Shown: positions 1 to 8,828, numbered from the stretch's first letter. The stretch is DNA of 64,000 nucleotides from Mucilaginibacter dorajii (GCF_024808255.1 NZ_JANTYS010000005.1:248001-312000), one strand, 5' to 3'. Notes: a model not told the origin generated them from the letters alone. Made by a program: numbers and translations.

Positions 1-438
1 TTTAAAGGCATTGGGAATGTTCCTGATAGCGTCATGCAGCATTTCATCGCCATCGATAGATACAATTACTTCGCTTACGTATTTTAAAATATCATCGGCA
101 TTGGCTTTAATAGATAGCCCGGTGGTAAGTAACACCACGCTAATGCCGGCAGATTTGAGGATACGGCACAAAGCGAAAAAGTTAGTGTTCAGCAAAGCTT
201 CCCCGCCAGACATGAGCACCTGGCTTGTACCCAGTTCCTTCAATGAAGCCAGTAAATCGGTAATATCCGCCTCGGTCAGTTGTTTCAGGTTTTTGTTATC
301 CTTCCAGATATCACACATCACACAACGGCAGTTACAGGCGCTGTGCGGCATTAAAATCACGATAGGCAATGCCGATATCCTGTGTGTTTGCAGGGTACGG
401 TAGCGCTTGTAAGTATGCAATACGGTTTGCGCGTTCAT
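1..438 (-). CDS. Radical SAM protein, N-terminal part (gene runs off the left edge)
   Basis: The reverse strand is open from an ATG at 436-438 to the window edge, giving 146 residues of a longer protein. It contains the CxxxCxxC cluster motif of radical SAM enzymes at C35, C39 and C42, followed by DIWK and then LMSGGEALL, which is the GGE motif of the SAM-binding strand. These motifs support a [4Fe-4S] cluster that cleaves S-adenosylmethionine; the reaction cannot be told from this part. The start lies 3 nt after the stop of the methyltransferase gene upstream, so the two are probably one operon. The architecture resembles SPASM/twitch or MoaA-like enzymes, but the C-terminus that would decide is missing. 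Confidence 0.85.
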   Translation of the reverse strand, partial: MNAQTVLHTYKRYRTLQTHRISALPIVILMPHSACNCRCVMCDIWKDNKNLKQLTEADITDLLASLKELGTSQVLMSGGEALLNTNFFALCRILKSAGISVVLLTTGLSIKANADDILKYVSEVIVSIDGDEMLHDAIRNIPNAFK

Positions 439-441
439 TGC

Positions 442-1200
442 TCAGGGTTTTAATTTTATCCAGTAAAAAATTCCCTGCCTTTTAAGCCTGTTCAAAAGGG
501 TTGTGGGGTCAAACATAATTTTATGCTTAAAATGCATTACATCCTTCAGCAAATGATGAAAATAGTATGGCGCCATTTGTGGATAACCCAATGATGTAAA
601 ATATTCCAGGCTCCGCTCCGTAGCAATTTTCAGTTCACCGGCATGATAAAAATGCGTATCCAGTACATGCATCCGCCCATTTGCACTAAGCAGATCGAAG
701 GCATTTTTAACAACATCTTTCAGCACCGGGAAATATTGGATAGAGGCAGCAAAAACGATCACGTCAAACTTTCCCCCGTCATTAAAACTATTGGCGCTAA
801 ATGAACCGTGAATAAATTTCAAATTGGGCTTTTTAAAAACACGGATCGCCTGGTCAATTTCTATCCGGTTAGGGTCAATTCCTGTTACTTTGGCGTTTGG
901 AATCCTCGCAAGCTTTGCAGAGAACCAGCCATTACCACATCCAACCTCCAGGATATTTAACGACTTGCGTTCTTTTTTAAGAGAATCGATCAATTGCTCT
1001 GCCGAATGTTTCCTCAGCTTCCACTCTTTATAATACCGATGCCCGGCGTCAATATGGGGCAAGGCAGCCACTTGCTTGTCGCTATATAACCTGCCTTCTT
1101 TATCGCGCACAGCAACATACATTTCCTCAAACGCTTCATCGGCAGTTGGGTTGTACTTAGGGGTAATATCAGTTACAGCGCTTTTCAAATGTTCAATCAA
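442..1200 (-). CDS. Class I SAM-dependent methyltransferase
   Basis: A 252-residue Rossmann-fold methyltransferase. Motif I is EVGCGNG at residues 85-91 and an acidic residue follows in TGIDPN, as expected for SAM binding. The substrate is unknown. The reading frame opens with TTG at 1198-1200, directly after the TAA stop (1201-1203) of the preceding gene and in the same frame, so initiation probably depends on translational coupling. The next in-frame ATG (M27) would drop 26 residues before the sequence YVAVRDKEGRLYS, which looks like part of the fold, so TTG is preferred. The flanking radical SAM genes suggest a shared pathway. Confidence 0.85.
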   Translation of the reverse strand: MIEHLKSAVTDITPKYNPTADEAFEEMYVAVRDKEGRLYSDKQVAALPHIDAGHRYYKEWKLRKHSAEQLIDSLKKERKSLNILEVGCGNGWFSAKLARIPNAKVTGIDPNRIEIDQAIRVFKKPNLKFIHGSFSANSFNDGGKFDVIVFAASIQYFPVLKDVVKNAFDLLSANGRMHVLDTHFYHAGELKIATERSLEYFTSLGYPQMAPYYFHHLLKDVMHFKHKIMFDPTTLLNRLKRQGIFYWIKLKP

Positions 1201-2700
1201 TTAAAATCCCTGGATCTCTGGCTGGCGGTATTCCCACAACCTTTGCAACAGTTTTATCTCGTAAGGATATTTATACAGGTTTGCTTTGTAACGGATGGTT
1301 GATACCAGCTTAATGGCTTTTCTTTTCAGCTCATTTAGCTTAATATCGGTAACTGTTGGATATACGCCGTTAAGCACCGTTTCAAAATTTCTGATCTTAT
1401 CAATCATCTCGGGCGTTAACCAGGGCGTTAAAGGATTTTTACGCAGATCAAAACTTTCCCAGGCCGGGCTTACCCAGTCTTCCAGTGTTTGTGGATATTT
1501 AAACCCTTCGGCCTGCACCTGTTTAAACAACTCCGATCCTTCGGTAGGTACCGGTGTATAGGTGTAGATCACGATCTCGGTGTCGGGGTTTACAGCCTTC
1601 ACCTTCTTTATAAAGTTGATATCAAAATCAATTTGCGCCTGTACTTTTTCCGGCGATGAAGCTGGCGTGCCTAAAACAAAGGAATATTCGGGGATGATAT
1701 CAAATTTCTTCAACCGTTCTGCAAAGCGGATAATCTGCTCGCCGGTTTGGGTACCGCCTTTGTCCATTTGTGCAAGTACCTCGTCGTTACCGCTTTCGGC
1801 ACCAAAAAAGATACATTTACAGCCCGAGCGACGGATAAGCTCCAACGAACTATCCTTAAACTTATCCATGGTATCAATACGGGCCATGCCCCACCAGGTC
1901 ATATTTTCGGGTTCAATCAGTTTGGCAAAGTCAACCGCCCGTTTTTCAGATACAAAAAAGTTATTATCATGAAACTCAATGGCATCGGCACCATATTTAT
2001 CTTTAATGTATTTAACGTCTTTATATACATGCTGAGCCGATTTCGCTTTCCAGCGGGCCTCATAAATAGGCACCACCGCGCAAAACGAGCAGATGAACGG
2101 GCAGCCAATGCTTGAGTGGTAAGCCATGGTATGCTCACCCAAATAGGTTTTCCCCAGGAATTTTTGCAGGGGATAAAACGTGCCTAATTTATCGTAGGGT
2201 AACGGTGGTAATGAATCCTGGTCTAACAGGTCTTCTTTAATGGTTTTGGTGATCTTACCATCTACCTTGTAGATCAGGTTTTTAATGAACTCGTAAGGTT
2301 CATGTTTTTCCAACGCATCTATCAACCTGGGGAAAGCGTTATCACCGGGCCCGTTGATAATAAAATCAACATAACCCGAATCCAAAACCGCTTTGGGCTG
2401 ATTTGATGGAAAATAGCCACCCCAGATCATGGTAGTACGGGGGTATTTTTCTTTAATGGCTTTTGATATTGGCAAAGCCTCTTTTAACTGCGGACCAGGC
2501 ATTACCGTAAAACCCAGGTAACCAAATTCGCCGGTTATTAAATAGCTTTCTATCTTTTTCCAGGCATCGGCCTCGCAATTACCATCTACAATTACCCATT
2601 CATATTTGCCATCAACAGATGCCGCAATATTTAAAATAGAATTTGGAATGCGATACTTTGCATTGGCGCTTTTAGGGTTGTAAAGTAAGATCTTATTCAT
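1201..2700 (-). CDS. B12-binding-domain radical SAM protein
   Basis: A 499-residue protein with the layout of cobalamin-type radical SAM enzymes (class B methylases and relatives). The first ~165 residues form an alpha/beta domain with IWGGYFPSNQPKAVL and DFIINGPGD, which match the B12-binding fold, although the classical DxHxxG cobalamin ligand motif is not visible; this is common in the group. The radical SAM core follows with CxxxCxxC at C200, C204 and C207, and FFGAESGND further on. Known relatives methylate unactivated carbons or rearrange rings; the substrate here is unknown. It is the first gene of a minus-strand operon that continues into a methyltransferase and a second radical SAM gene. 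Confidence 0.85.
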   Translation of the reverse strand: MNKILLYNPKSANAKYRIPNSILNIAASVDGKYEWVIVDGNCEADAWKKIESYLITGEFGYLGFTVMPGPQLKEALPISKAIKEKYPRTTMIWGGYFPSNQPKAVLDSGYVDFIINGPGDNAFPRLIDALEKHEPYEFIKNLIYKVDGKITKTIKEDLLDQDSLPPLPYDKLGTFYPLQKFLGKTYLGEHTMAYHSSIGCPFICSFCAVVPIYEARWKAKSAQHVYKDVKYIKDKYGADAIEFHDNNFFVSEKRAVDFAKLIEPENMTWWGMARIDTMDKFKDSSLELIRRSGCKCIFFGAESGNDEVLAQMDKGGTQTGEQIIRFAERLKKFDIIPEYSFVLGTPASSPEKVQAQIDFDINFIKKVKAVNPDTEIVIYTYTPVPTEGSELFKQVQAEGFKYPQTLEDWVSPAWESFDLRKNPLTPWLTPEMIDKIRNFETVLNGVYPTVTDIKLNELKRKAIKLVSTIRYKANLYKYPYEIKLLQRLWEYRQPEIQGF

Positions 2701-2723
2701 ACGGTATGTGGTTTTTATAGTAA

Positions 2724-2747
2724 GCGATGGGCTTTAACACCCATCGC
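2724..2747. promoter_or_regulatory. Hairpin in the divergent promoter region
   Basis: An inverted repeat with 8-bp arms GCGATGGG and CCCATCGC separated by 8 nt lies 24 bp upstream of the minus-strand radical SAM gene. There is no T-run, so it is not a typical terminator. It may be an operator or a leader structure for the minus operon. Confidence 0.35.
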
Positions 2748-2799
2748 CCCCAAACCCAGATCAACAATTAAACTATTCATAATACACTACGAGGGCTAT

Positions 2800-2842
2800 T
2801 TGCCCGTGGTTGCCTTGTCCAATAATAAAAACACGGGCAACC
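2800..2842 (+). promoter_or_regulatory. Candidate structured leader of the plus-strand operon
   Basis: TTGCCCGTG (2800-2808) can pair with CACGGGCAA (2832-2840). The neighbouring GGTTGCC (2808-2814) can instead pair with GGCAACC (2836-2842). The two stems exclude each other. They sit 42-84 nt before the ATG of the next gene, where an attenuator or protein-binding leader could lie. No known riboswitch class is recognised. Confidence 0.25.
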
Positions 2843-2883
2843 CTGCAGCCTTCGTCACCGTTATTGTTATAAAAACGCGTACT

Positions 2884-3624
2884 ATGCTGGCAACCATCAA
2901 AAACTATATTAAAAGCAAGGTAAATCACCCCTCTGTTACCGAAAAAAGCGTAGTAGAAGCCTATGACCTTTGGGCAAGCGATTACGATATGCAGCCGGGC
3001 AACCTCATGCTGCACCTTGACGAAAAACTATTTGCCGGTTTAATTGAGGCTGTTCATATCCAGGGCAAACAGGTGGCCGATATTGGTTGCGGCACAGGCC
3101 GGCAGTGGCCTGCTATTTTTAGCAAACAGCCGGCAAGCTTAACCGGCTTTGATGTATCGGGCGGGATGCTGCAAAAACTAAAAGAGAAATATCCGGCAGG
3201 CCATATCAGCCAGATCACCGATAACCTGTTTTCCAATATCCCCGATGCCTCGTTTGATGTTATTGTTTCAACGCTTACTGTAGCTCATATCGAAAATATT
3301 GAAGAAGCCCTGCATGCCTGGACACGCTTATTAAAACCCGGTGGCGAAATCATCATCACCGATTTTCACCCGCATACACTGGCTTTTGGTGGCAAGCGGA
3401 CCTTTAAACACGATAATACTTTAATGGCGGTGCGCAATTACGTACACCCTATTTATACGATTAAGGATATACTCATCAGCAATAATTTTAGCCTGATAGC
3501 CCAGCAGGAAATTAAAATTGACGACACCATGCGTTCATTTTACGAAGCAGCCAACGCTTTGCATGTTTATGAAAAGTACCATGGCTTCCCGGTTATTTAC
3601 GGCATTCACTTAAAAAGGGACTAA
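2884..3624 (+). CDS. Class I SAM-dependent methyltransferase
   Basis: A 246-residue methyltransferase with motif I DIGCGTG at residues 66-72, an acidic loop residue in TGFDVSG and motif IV-like SFDVIVSTLTVAHI. This is the Methyltransf_11/25 pattern seen in small-molecule methylases; the substrate is unknown. The frame is open further upstream to a TTG at 2800, but that stretch lies in inverted repeats and has no family resemblance, so the ATG at 2884 is chosen. Its TAA overlaps the ATG of the amidohydrolase gene (TAATG at 3622-3626), showing translational coupling and operon structure. Confidence 0.85.
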   Translation: MLATIKNYIKSKVNHPSVTEKSVVEAYDLWASDYDMQPGNLMLHLDEKLFAGLIEAVHIQGKQVADIGCGTGRQWPAIFSKQPASLTGFDVSGGMLQKLKEKYPAGHISQITDNLFSNIPDASFDVIVSTLTVAHIENIEEALHAWTRLLKPGGEIIITDFHPHTLAFGGKRTFKHDNTLMAVRNYVHPIYTIKDILISNNFSLIAQQEIKIDDTMRSFYEAANALHVYEKYHGFPVIYGIHLKRD

Positions 3625-4793
3625 TGGTATTGGCGAATGTTCAACTGGCAGATAGTGGGCCGTTGGTAAACATCCGGTTTGTTGGCGATAAAATAGGCGA
3701 GGTAAGCCCATCCCCGATTGATGCAGGTGATGATCTGCCGCTCCATTTTGATGACTGCATCATCTTCCCCGGACTCATCAACTCGCATGAGCATCTTGAT
3801 TTTAACCTGTTCCCGCAGTTGGGTAACCGAGTGTACAATAATTACACCGAATGGGGTGCTTATATCCACCAGGAATTTAAGGCCGAAATAGCCGCCGTTT
3901 TAGAGGTGCCGCAATATTTACGTACGCTTTGGGGTATGTATAAAAACCTGCTTTGTGGGGTTACCACGGTTGTAAATCATGGTGAGGTATTATCGGTAAA
4001 TAACGCGCTCATCAACATTATTGAAAACACGCATGATCTGCATTCGGCGGCATTTGAAAAACGCTGGAAATTAAAGCTTAACAATCCCGCCAAAAGAAAA
4101 CTGCCTGTGGTGATCCACACAGGCGAAGGCACAGATGGAGCTGCTTTGAAGGAGATTGATAGTCTCATCAGCTGGAATAAGCTGGGCCGCGATCTGATTG
4201 GCATTCATGGGGTAGCCATGACTCCCGCGCAAGCTCCTTTTTTTAAGGCAATTGTGTGGTGCCCGCAATCAAATTATTATCTACTCAACAAAACGGTGGC
4301 CATTCAAAAGCTGAAGCCTTTTACCAGCATACTTTTCGGTACCGACTCTACGCTTACCGGCAATTGGAATATTTGGGAACACATCGGCGTGGCACGTAAA
4401 ACCGGCATGCTTAACGATGCTGAACTTTATGAAGCCTTAACCAAAACCGCGGCCAGCATTTGGGGTACCAATAACGGCGAAATTGCTAAAGGCAAAGCAG
4501 CCGACCTTGTTATTGTAAAACCCAAAAACAAACCCGCCGGATCAGGTGCGTTTTATGCTACCCAACCGGCAGACATTCAACTTATTGTTCATAACGGTAA
4601 CGTTCGCCTGTTTGACCAGGAATTATTACCTAAATTAGTTGTTAAACTTAAAGGAAAGCAATTTAGCCTCATCCATTTGGGAGACAGCTATAAATATATT
4701 GAAGGAGATTTAGGTGCATTAACTGATACTATTCAATCCTATTTACCAGGCGCTGCTTTTCCGTTTGAGTTTATACAGCAACAAATATTCTAA
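3624..4793 (+). CDS. Amidohydrolase family protein (metal-dependent hydrolase or deaminase)
   Basis: A 389-residue protein of the amidohydrolase superfamily, closest in layout to the ATZ/TRZ and cytosine deaminase branch. Metal-site residues are visible in order: HxH at H55 and H57 in LINSHEHLDF, H165 and E168 in IHTGEGTD, H195 in IGIHG and D241 in FGTDST. The C-terminal GKAADLVIV segment closes the small beta-sandwich domain. Such enzymes hydrolyse C-N or C-Cl bonds or deaminate ring amines; the substrate is unknown. The last ~60 residues, after the GNVRLFD strand, extend past the usual end. It is coupled to the methyltransferase upstream and to the glycosyltransferase 2 nt downstream. Confidence 0.85.
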   Translation: MVLANVQLADSGPLVNIRFVGDKIGEVSPSPIDAGDDLPLHFDDCIIFPGLINSHEHLDFNLFPQLGNRVYNNYTEWGAYIHQEFKAEIAAVLEVPQYLRTLWGMYKNLLCGVTTVVNHGEVLSVNNALINIIENTHDLHSAAFEKRWKLKLNNPAKRKLPVVIHTGEGTDGAALKEIDSLISWNKLGRDLIGIHGVAMTPAQAPFFKAIVWCPQSNYYLLNKTVAIQKLKPFTSILFGTDSTLTGNWNIWEHIGVARKTGMLNDAELYEALTKTAASIWGTNNGEIAKGKAADLVIVKPKNKPAGSGAFYATQPADIQLIVHNGNVRLFDQELLPKLVVKLKGKQFSLIHLGDSYKYIEGDLGALTDTIQSYLPGAAFPFEFIQQQIF

Positions 4794-4795
4794 CC

Positions 4796-5917
4796 TTGAT
4801 CAAAGTAGTCGACCTTATTTACCATTCGCATTTAAATTATTCAAAACCTGCCGATGTTTTGGAAAACCATGCCCCTGCCCTAAGCTTTGCATCCTATTTA
4901 AAAGATAAACTCGATTTTACTTTTGTAAAACACGCGGGGTTTGAACAGCATGTGATCATGGACGACACCCCCTATTATTTTTTTAAGGGCGACAATAAAT
5001 TCTGGTCGGTTTCCTTAAAAACACACCGGTTTATTAAAAAATTGAACCCGGACGTAATTATGGTGCAAGGGCTGGTATTCCCGGTACAGGTGATGTTTTT
5101 GCGGTTGTTTTGCAGCAAAAAGTTCAAACTCATTATTCAGCACCATGGCGAATTGCCTTCAAAAGGCATCAAAGGTCGATTGGAAAAAATAGCCTGTAGC
5201 ATGGCCGATGCCTTTTTCTTTACCTCGAACGGGAATGCCGATATCTGGAAACAGAAAAATATCATTGCAGCTAACGCGAAGATATATGAGGTTTTAGAGG
5301 CCTCAACCAGTTTTAAACCAATAGATAAACAGGCAAGCAAAATACACACCGGCATTACCGGCGATTGCAATTTACTTTGGGTTGGCCACCTAAATGCCAA
5401 TAAAGATCCCCTAACGGTTATCAACGGCTTCGAACAATATTTGGCTATAAATCCCGAAGCTAAGCTGTATATGATCTATCAAAGCGATACCCTGCTTGCC
5501 GATATTAAGCAAAAGCTGGCATCAAATGCCGCGTTATCAAACGCCGTAATTTTAGTGGGTAAAATAACTAATGCCGATATGCCTTATTGGTTTAGCGCGG
5601 CAGATTTCTATATATCGGGCAGCCATAAAGAAGGCAGTGGATACGCTTTGTTAGAAGCCATGGCCTGCGGCTGCATCCCGGTTGTTACCAATATCCCATC
5701 GTATCAAAAAATTACCGCAAATGCCGAATACGGATTCCTGTATCCCGCCGGTGATGCCAACGCCCTGGGCAATACCCTAAAAGCGACTATAGGTATGAAC
5801 CGGCAAAAATTATCGGCCACAGTTTTGGCTCATTTTGAACAAAGCCTGAGTTTTAAGACGATTGCCGATGATCTGGTAAGGATTTGCGGGGAAATGACGG
5901 ATACCAATCACCGTTAG
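4796..5917 (+). CDS. Glycosyltransferase family 4 protein
   Basis: A 373-residue GT-B fold glycosyltransferase. The C-terminal half carries LLWVGHLNANKDP, typical of the Glycos_transf_1 domain, and the E-x7-E motif in KEGSGYALLEAMACGCIPV, which binds the nucleotide-sugar donor. The acceptor is unknown. Start codon is TTG at 4796-4798, 2 nt after the amidohydrolase stop; the first in-frame ATG would delete 50 residues of the N-terminal domain, so TTG with coupled initiation is preferred. It ends the plus-strand operon. Together with the amidohydrolase it suggests glycosylation of the pathway product or a surface glycan. Confidence 0.85.
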   Translation: MIKVVDLIYHSHLNYSKPADVLENHAPALSFASYLKDKLDFTFVKHAGFEQHVIMDDTPYYFFKGDNKFWSVSLKTHRFIKKLNPDVIMVQGLVFPVQVMFLRLFCSKKFKLIIQHHGELPSKGIKGRLEKIACSMADAFFFTSNGNADIWKQKNIIAANAKIYEVLEASTSFKPIDKQASKIHTGITGDCNLLWVGHLNANKDPLTVINGFEQYLAINPEAKLYMIYQSDTLLADIKQKLASNAALSNAVILVGKITNADMPYWFSAADFYISGSHKEGSGYALLEAMACGCIPVVTNIPSYQKITANAEYGFLYPAGDANALGNTLKATIGMNRQKLSATVLAHFEQSLSFKTIADDLVRICGEMTDTNHR

Positions 5918-5940
5918 ACAACCAATGTAATGGCTTTAAA

Positions 5941-6087
5941 AGGAGGCTCCTATGGAGCCAAAATCAGGACAAGACAATCGCTATAAACACGTAACTCCGC
6001 TGGAGTTGTAAAATCATAGGCTACAGCGTAGCCACGTGTTTATAGCATAGATAAATTACTGATGTTTTGGCTCCGTAGGTGCCACGT
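5941..6087. repeat. Nested palindromic intergenic repeat
   Basis: The element is a palindrome of palindromes. The outer arms are variants of GGCTCCTATGGAGCCAAAA (about 5945-5963) and TTTTGGCTCCGTAGG (about 6065-6079). Inside is a perfect 13-bp pair GCTATAAACACGT (5980-5992) and ACGTGTTTATAGC (6034-6046). Within that lie the small hairpins AACTCCGCTGGAGTT (5993-6007) and GGCTACAGCGTAGCC (6019-6033). The rest of the 302-bp gap (6088-6219) shows no gene. Confidence 0.8.
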
Positions 6088-6219
6088 CTCTTTACTCCCA
6101 TGGGTTACAATTATCTCCCGCTGACTTTTAGCCTATGGGGCACCATGGTTGCAGGTTTTAGCTGCCCCGCCCGCATTGAGTGTAAACGGAAGCCACGGGC
6201 TTCAACCAGTTTTACCTAT

Positions 6220-6516
6220 TTAATCGCCTATAGCTAACAATCCATCCTTCACTATGCTGAGCTTGCCAATCAGATTTAAGCGTGCATGTTTACTATACGG
6301 ATCAACGATATCAGCTAAGCTTTTATTAATAAGTGAAACAATCAACGGCACATGATCCTGGTAGATCCTTGTTTTTCCGTATGGATCGATAAAAATCCCG
6401 GTCAGCTTTTTATAATCGACCCAAATATCTTTCATTGATTCAAATTCTTTATCGCCAACAGAAAATAACAAATGCTGAGTTTTAAGGTCAGTCAGGGTAT
6501 AAAAATCAAGTGCCAT
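6220..6516 (-). CDS. Hypothetical protein, 98 aa
   Basis: A small soluble protein without signal peptide or membrane segment. It has an alternating hydrophobic pattern and the segments DIWVDYKKLTGIFIDPYGKTRIY and DIVDPYSKHARLNLIGKL; no family is recognised. It starts with ATG 7 nt after the stop of the M28 peptidase gene, so it is probably co-transcribed with it. It might be a small cytoplasmic accessory protein, but nothing in the sequence indicates a function. Confidence 0.6.
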   Translation of the reverse strand: MALDFYTLTDLKTQHLLFSVGDKEFESMKDIWVDYKKLTGIFIDPYGKTRIYQDHVPLIVSLINKSLADIVDPYSKHARLNLIGKLSIVKDGLLAIGD

Positions 6517-6523
6517 ATACCCT

Positions 6524-8740
6524 CTACTTCGCCCCTGCCGCCAAATACACCGCCAAAGCGTTGATCCTGCCTGCCACTATACCTATCTGTTCTTTCACTT
6601 CAGTCCAATTACGTTGCTCAATAGCTTCACGGATACCGGGCACAGTTTTAACGCCATAACCGGTATAAAAGCCGGGCGCGTAAATGGTGTGTTTGTACCA
6701 GCCGCGGCGTGGCAGGCCTTCTACAGTAAGTAATTGCTGCTCGGCCTGGTAAAGTAGTTTGTTTAGTTTATCATGGTCGCCATCTTTCAATACCGAAGCG
6801 TTCCAATAAGCAGCCAGTTTATCGGCACTCTTTTTCAAAGAATCCAAAGCTCCTGTAAGGGGTTTAAAATCGATAGGTGGCACGGTGTCTTTAGCTACCG
6901 GGGCTTTATATTGTACTGTTGGATCTGCAGCCAGGTTATAGTAGTTTGCTTTAATGAGCTGATTATCAATTTTGGTAGCTTCGCGCGTATCATCGGCGAG
7001 TTTGGTAAGCTCAGTTGCATATTTGCTGATGGTGGCCTGCAGGCTGCGGAAATCAAAAGGTAAAACGTCGGCATCGGCCATGCGCAATACGGTATGCCCG
7101 GCGGTTTCACTTAATGCTACGCCGTAAGCAAAATCGGGATCTTTAAAGCGTTTGTAATCATCAAAAGAATCGTAGATAGAATGGTATTCGCCACCGCCAT
7201 CTTCGCCGCCAAAACCAAAATCAAGCGTTGGGATACCTAAATGCTGTAAAAATGCAGAGAAATCGGAACCAGACCCCAGTGCTTCCAGTTTTTCGCCTTT
7301 ACGATCCAAAATATCTTTTTTATCACTTGTTGATTTGGCGTTCACCAATTGCATTGCCCTCTTCCTATCAAACACGCTTACCTTAGTCTGCGGATCGGTT
7401 ACGCCTTGCGTTACTTCGTCAATTAAACTTTCAAGCGCCTGTGAGCCGCCTGCACCTAAAAAGCCGCGGGCGTTACTATCCGAATTAATGTAAACCACCG
7501 CTTTTTGCTGTAGTTCCTTATCATGGCCTTCGGCAAACTCCGTTGAGCCAAGCAGACCTGGCTCTTCGCCATCCCACGAGCAATAAATGATACTGCGTTT
7601 TGGTTTCCAGCCGGTCTTCAGTAAATCGCCAAGGGCTTTGGTTTCTTCAATCATAGCTGCTTGTCCGCTTATCGGGTCATTGGCGCCGTTAACCCAGGCA
7701 TCATGGTGGTTACCACGCATTACCCATTCATCGGGATAAACAGAGCCTTTAATTTTAGCTATAACATCATAAGCAGGCACTAAGTCCCAGTTAAACTCCG
7801 TTTTAAGGTGAACTATGGCCTTACCGCCGCCAATGTGGTAGGTAATAGGCAATGATCCGCTCCATCCCGCTGGTGCAACGGGGCCATCCAACGCGGCAAG
7901 CAGCGGCTGGGCATCATGGTAACTGATGGGCAATACCGGAATTTTCAATATCGTTACGGCGTCTTTTCTATCTAAACGTTTTGCATCTTTGGTAGCACCA
8001 ACGCCCGGCGTAAGCGGATCGCCGGGATAGATCACCATATCCATCACAGAACCACGCTGAACGCCAAATTCATTTTTATAAGCGCCTTTAGGGTATACAT
8101 CTCCTGCCGAATAACCATCATCAGCCGGATCTGAGTAAATTATACAACCAACAGCCCCGTGCTCATAGGCCACTTTAGGCTTAATGCCCCGCCATGACCG
8201 ACCGTACTTTGCAATTACAATTTTGCCTTTTACATCAATGCCCATCGCTGCCAGTTTTTCGTAATCATCGGGCAAGCCATAGTTTACAAATACCAGTGCA
8301 CCGCTTACATCGCCATCGGCACTCCAGGCATTGTAGGTAGGCAATTGATTGGGCTGACCAGATGTGGCATCCTGTGCCAAAGCCGGCTCTTTTAATAAAG
8401 CGGTATAGGTAGTTGGTCCCGTAAGTTCAAGCACCCTTGTCTTGGGTGTGGGGAACAGCACGGTATAAGTTTCAATATGTGCATCTAACCCATAGCTTTT
8501 ATACATAGCCAATATTTTATCGGCAACTACTTTACTGCCCGGTGAACCCACGTTATGCGGAAACGCCGAAAGATCTTTAATGGTTTGCCCAATGCGTTGG
8601 GCACTCAAAGCCGCATCGAAAGTCTTTTCGGCAGCCAGCTGTTTGGCCGACGATGCGGGGGTAAAACCAATCAATGTTTTTTGCTGTGCGAAAGTTGTGG
8701 CAGATAAAGCCAGTAAGCCAAGGGTAAGGGTTTTCTTCAT
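6524..8740 (-). CDS. M28 family metallopeptidase, glutamate carboxypeptidase II-like
   Basis: A 738-residue secreted peptidase with the three-part layout of PSMA/glutamate carboxypeptidase II: signal peptide (residues 1-18, cut after TTFA), protease-associated insert (~120-260), M28 catalytic domain (~330-570) and a C-terminal transferrin-receptor-like dimerisation domain (~610-730). Zinc ligands are visible: H345 and D347 in NHHDAW, bridging D355 in GANDP, the EE pair in WDGEEPGLLG, D in YINSDSN and H in EYHSIYDSF. It should release C-terminal residues from peptides in the periplasm. Conservation of all ligands indicates an active enzyme. The small gene at 6220 follows in the same direction. 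Confidence 0.92.
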   Translation of the reverse strand: MKKTLTLGLLALSATTFAQQKTLIGFTPASSAKQLAAEKTFDAALSAQRIGQTIKDLSAFPHNVGSPGSKVVADKILAMYKSYGLDAHIETYTVLFPTPKTRVLELTGPTTYTALLKEPALAQDATSGQPNQLPTYNAWSADGDVSGALVFVNYGLPDDYEKLAAMGIDVKGKIVIAKYGRSWRGIKPKVAYEHGAVGCIIYSDPADDGYSAGDVYPKGAYKNEFGVQRGSVMDMVIYPGDPLTPGVGATKDAKRLDRKDAVTILKIPVLPISYHDAQPLLAALDGPVAPAGWSGSLPITYHIGGGKAIVHLKTEFNWDLVPAYDVIAKIKGSVYPDEWVMRGNHHDAWVNGANDPISGQAAMIEETKALGDLLKTGWKPKRSIIYCSWDGEEPGLLGSTEFAEGHDKELQQKAVVYINSDSNARGFLGAGGSQALESLIDEVTQGVTDPQTKVSVFDRKRAMQLVNAKSTSDKKDILDRKGEKLEALGSGSDFSAFLQHLGIPTLDFGFGGEDGGGEYHSIYDSFDDYKRFKDPDFAYGVALSETAGHTVLRMADADVLPFDFRSLQATISKYATELTKLADDTREATKIDNQLIKANYYNLAADPTVQYKAPVAKDTVPPIDFKPLTGALDSLKKSADKLAAYWNASVLKDGDHDKLNKLLYQAEQQLLTVEGLPRRGWYKHTIYAPGFYTGYGVKTVPGIREAIEQRNWTEVKEQIGIVAGRINALAVYLAAGAK

Positions 8741-8828
8741 TGCAATTATTATGGTGATGCGTGAAGATAACGAAATATTTGGGTTTAATAGCAGCTATGG
8801 ATCATGGGATTGTCCATCTTAATAAATA

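Noticed and set aside
2800..2883. N-terminal extension of the methyltransferase to the TTG at 2800
   Set aside because: The extension consists of inverted repeats and has no similarity to methyltransferase N-termini; an ATG at 2884 fits the fold.
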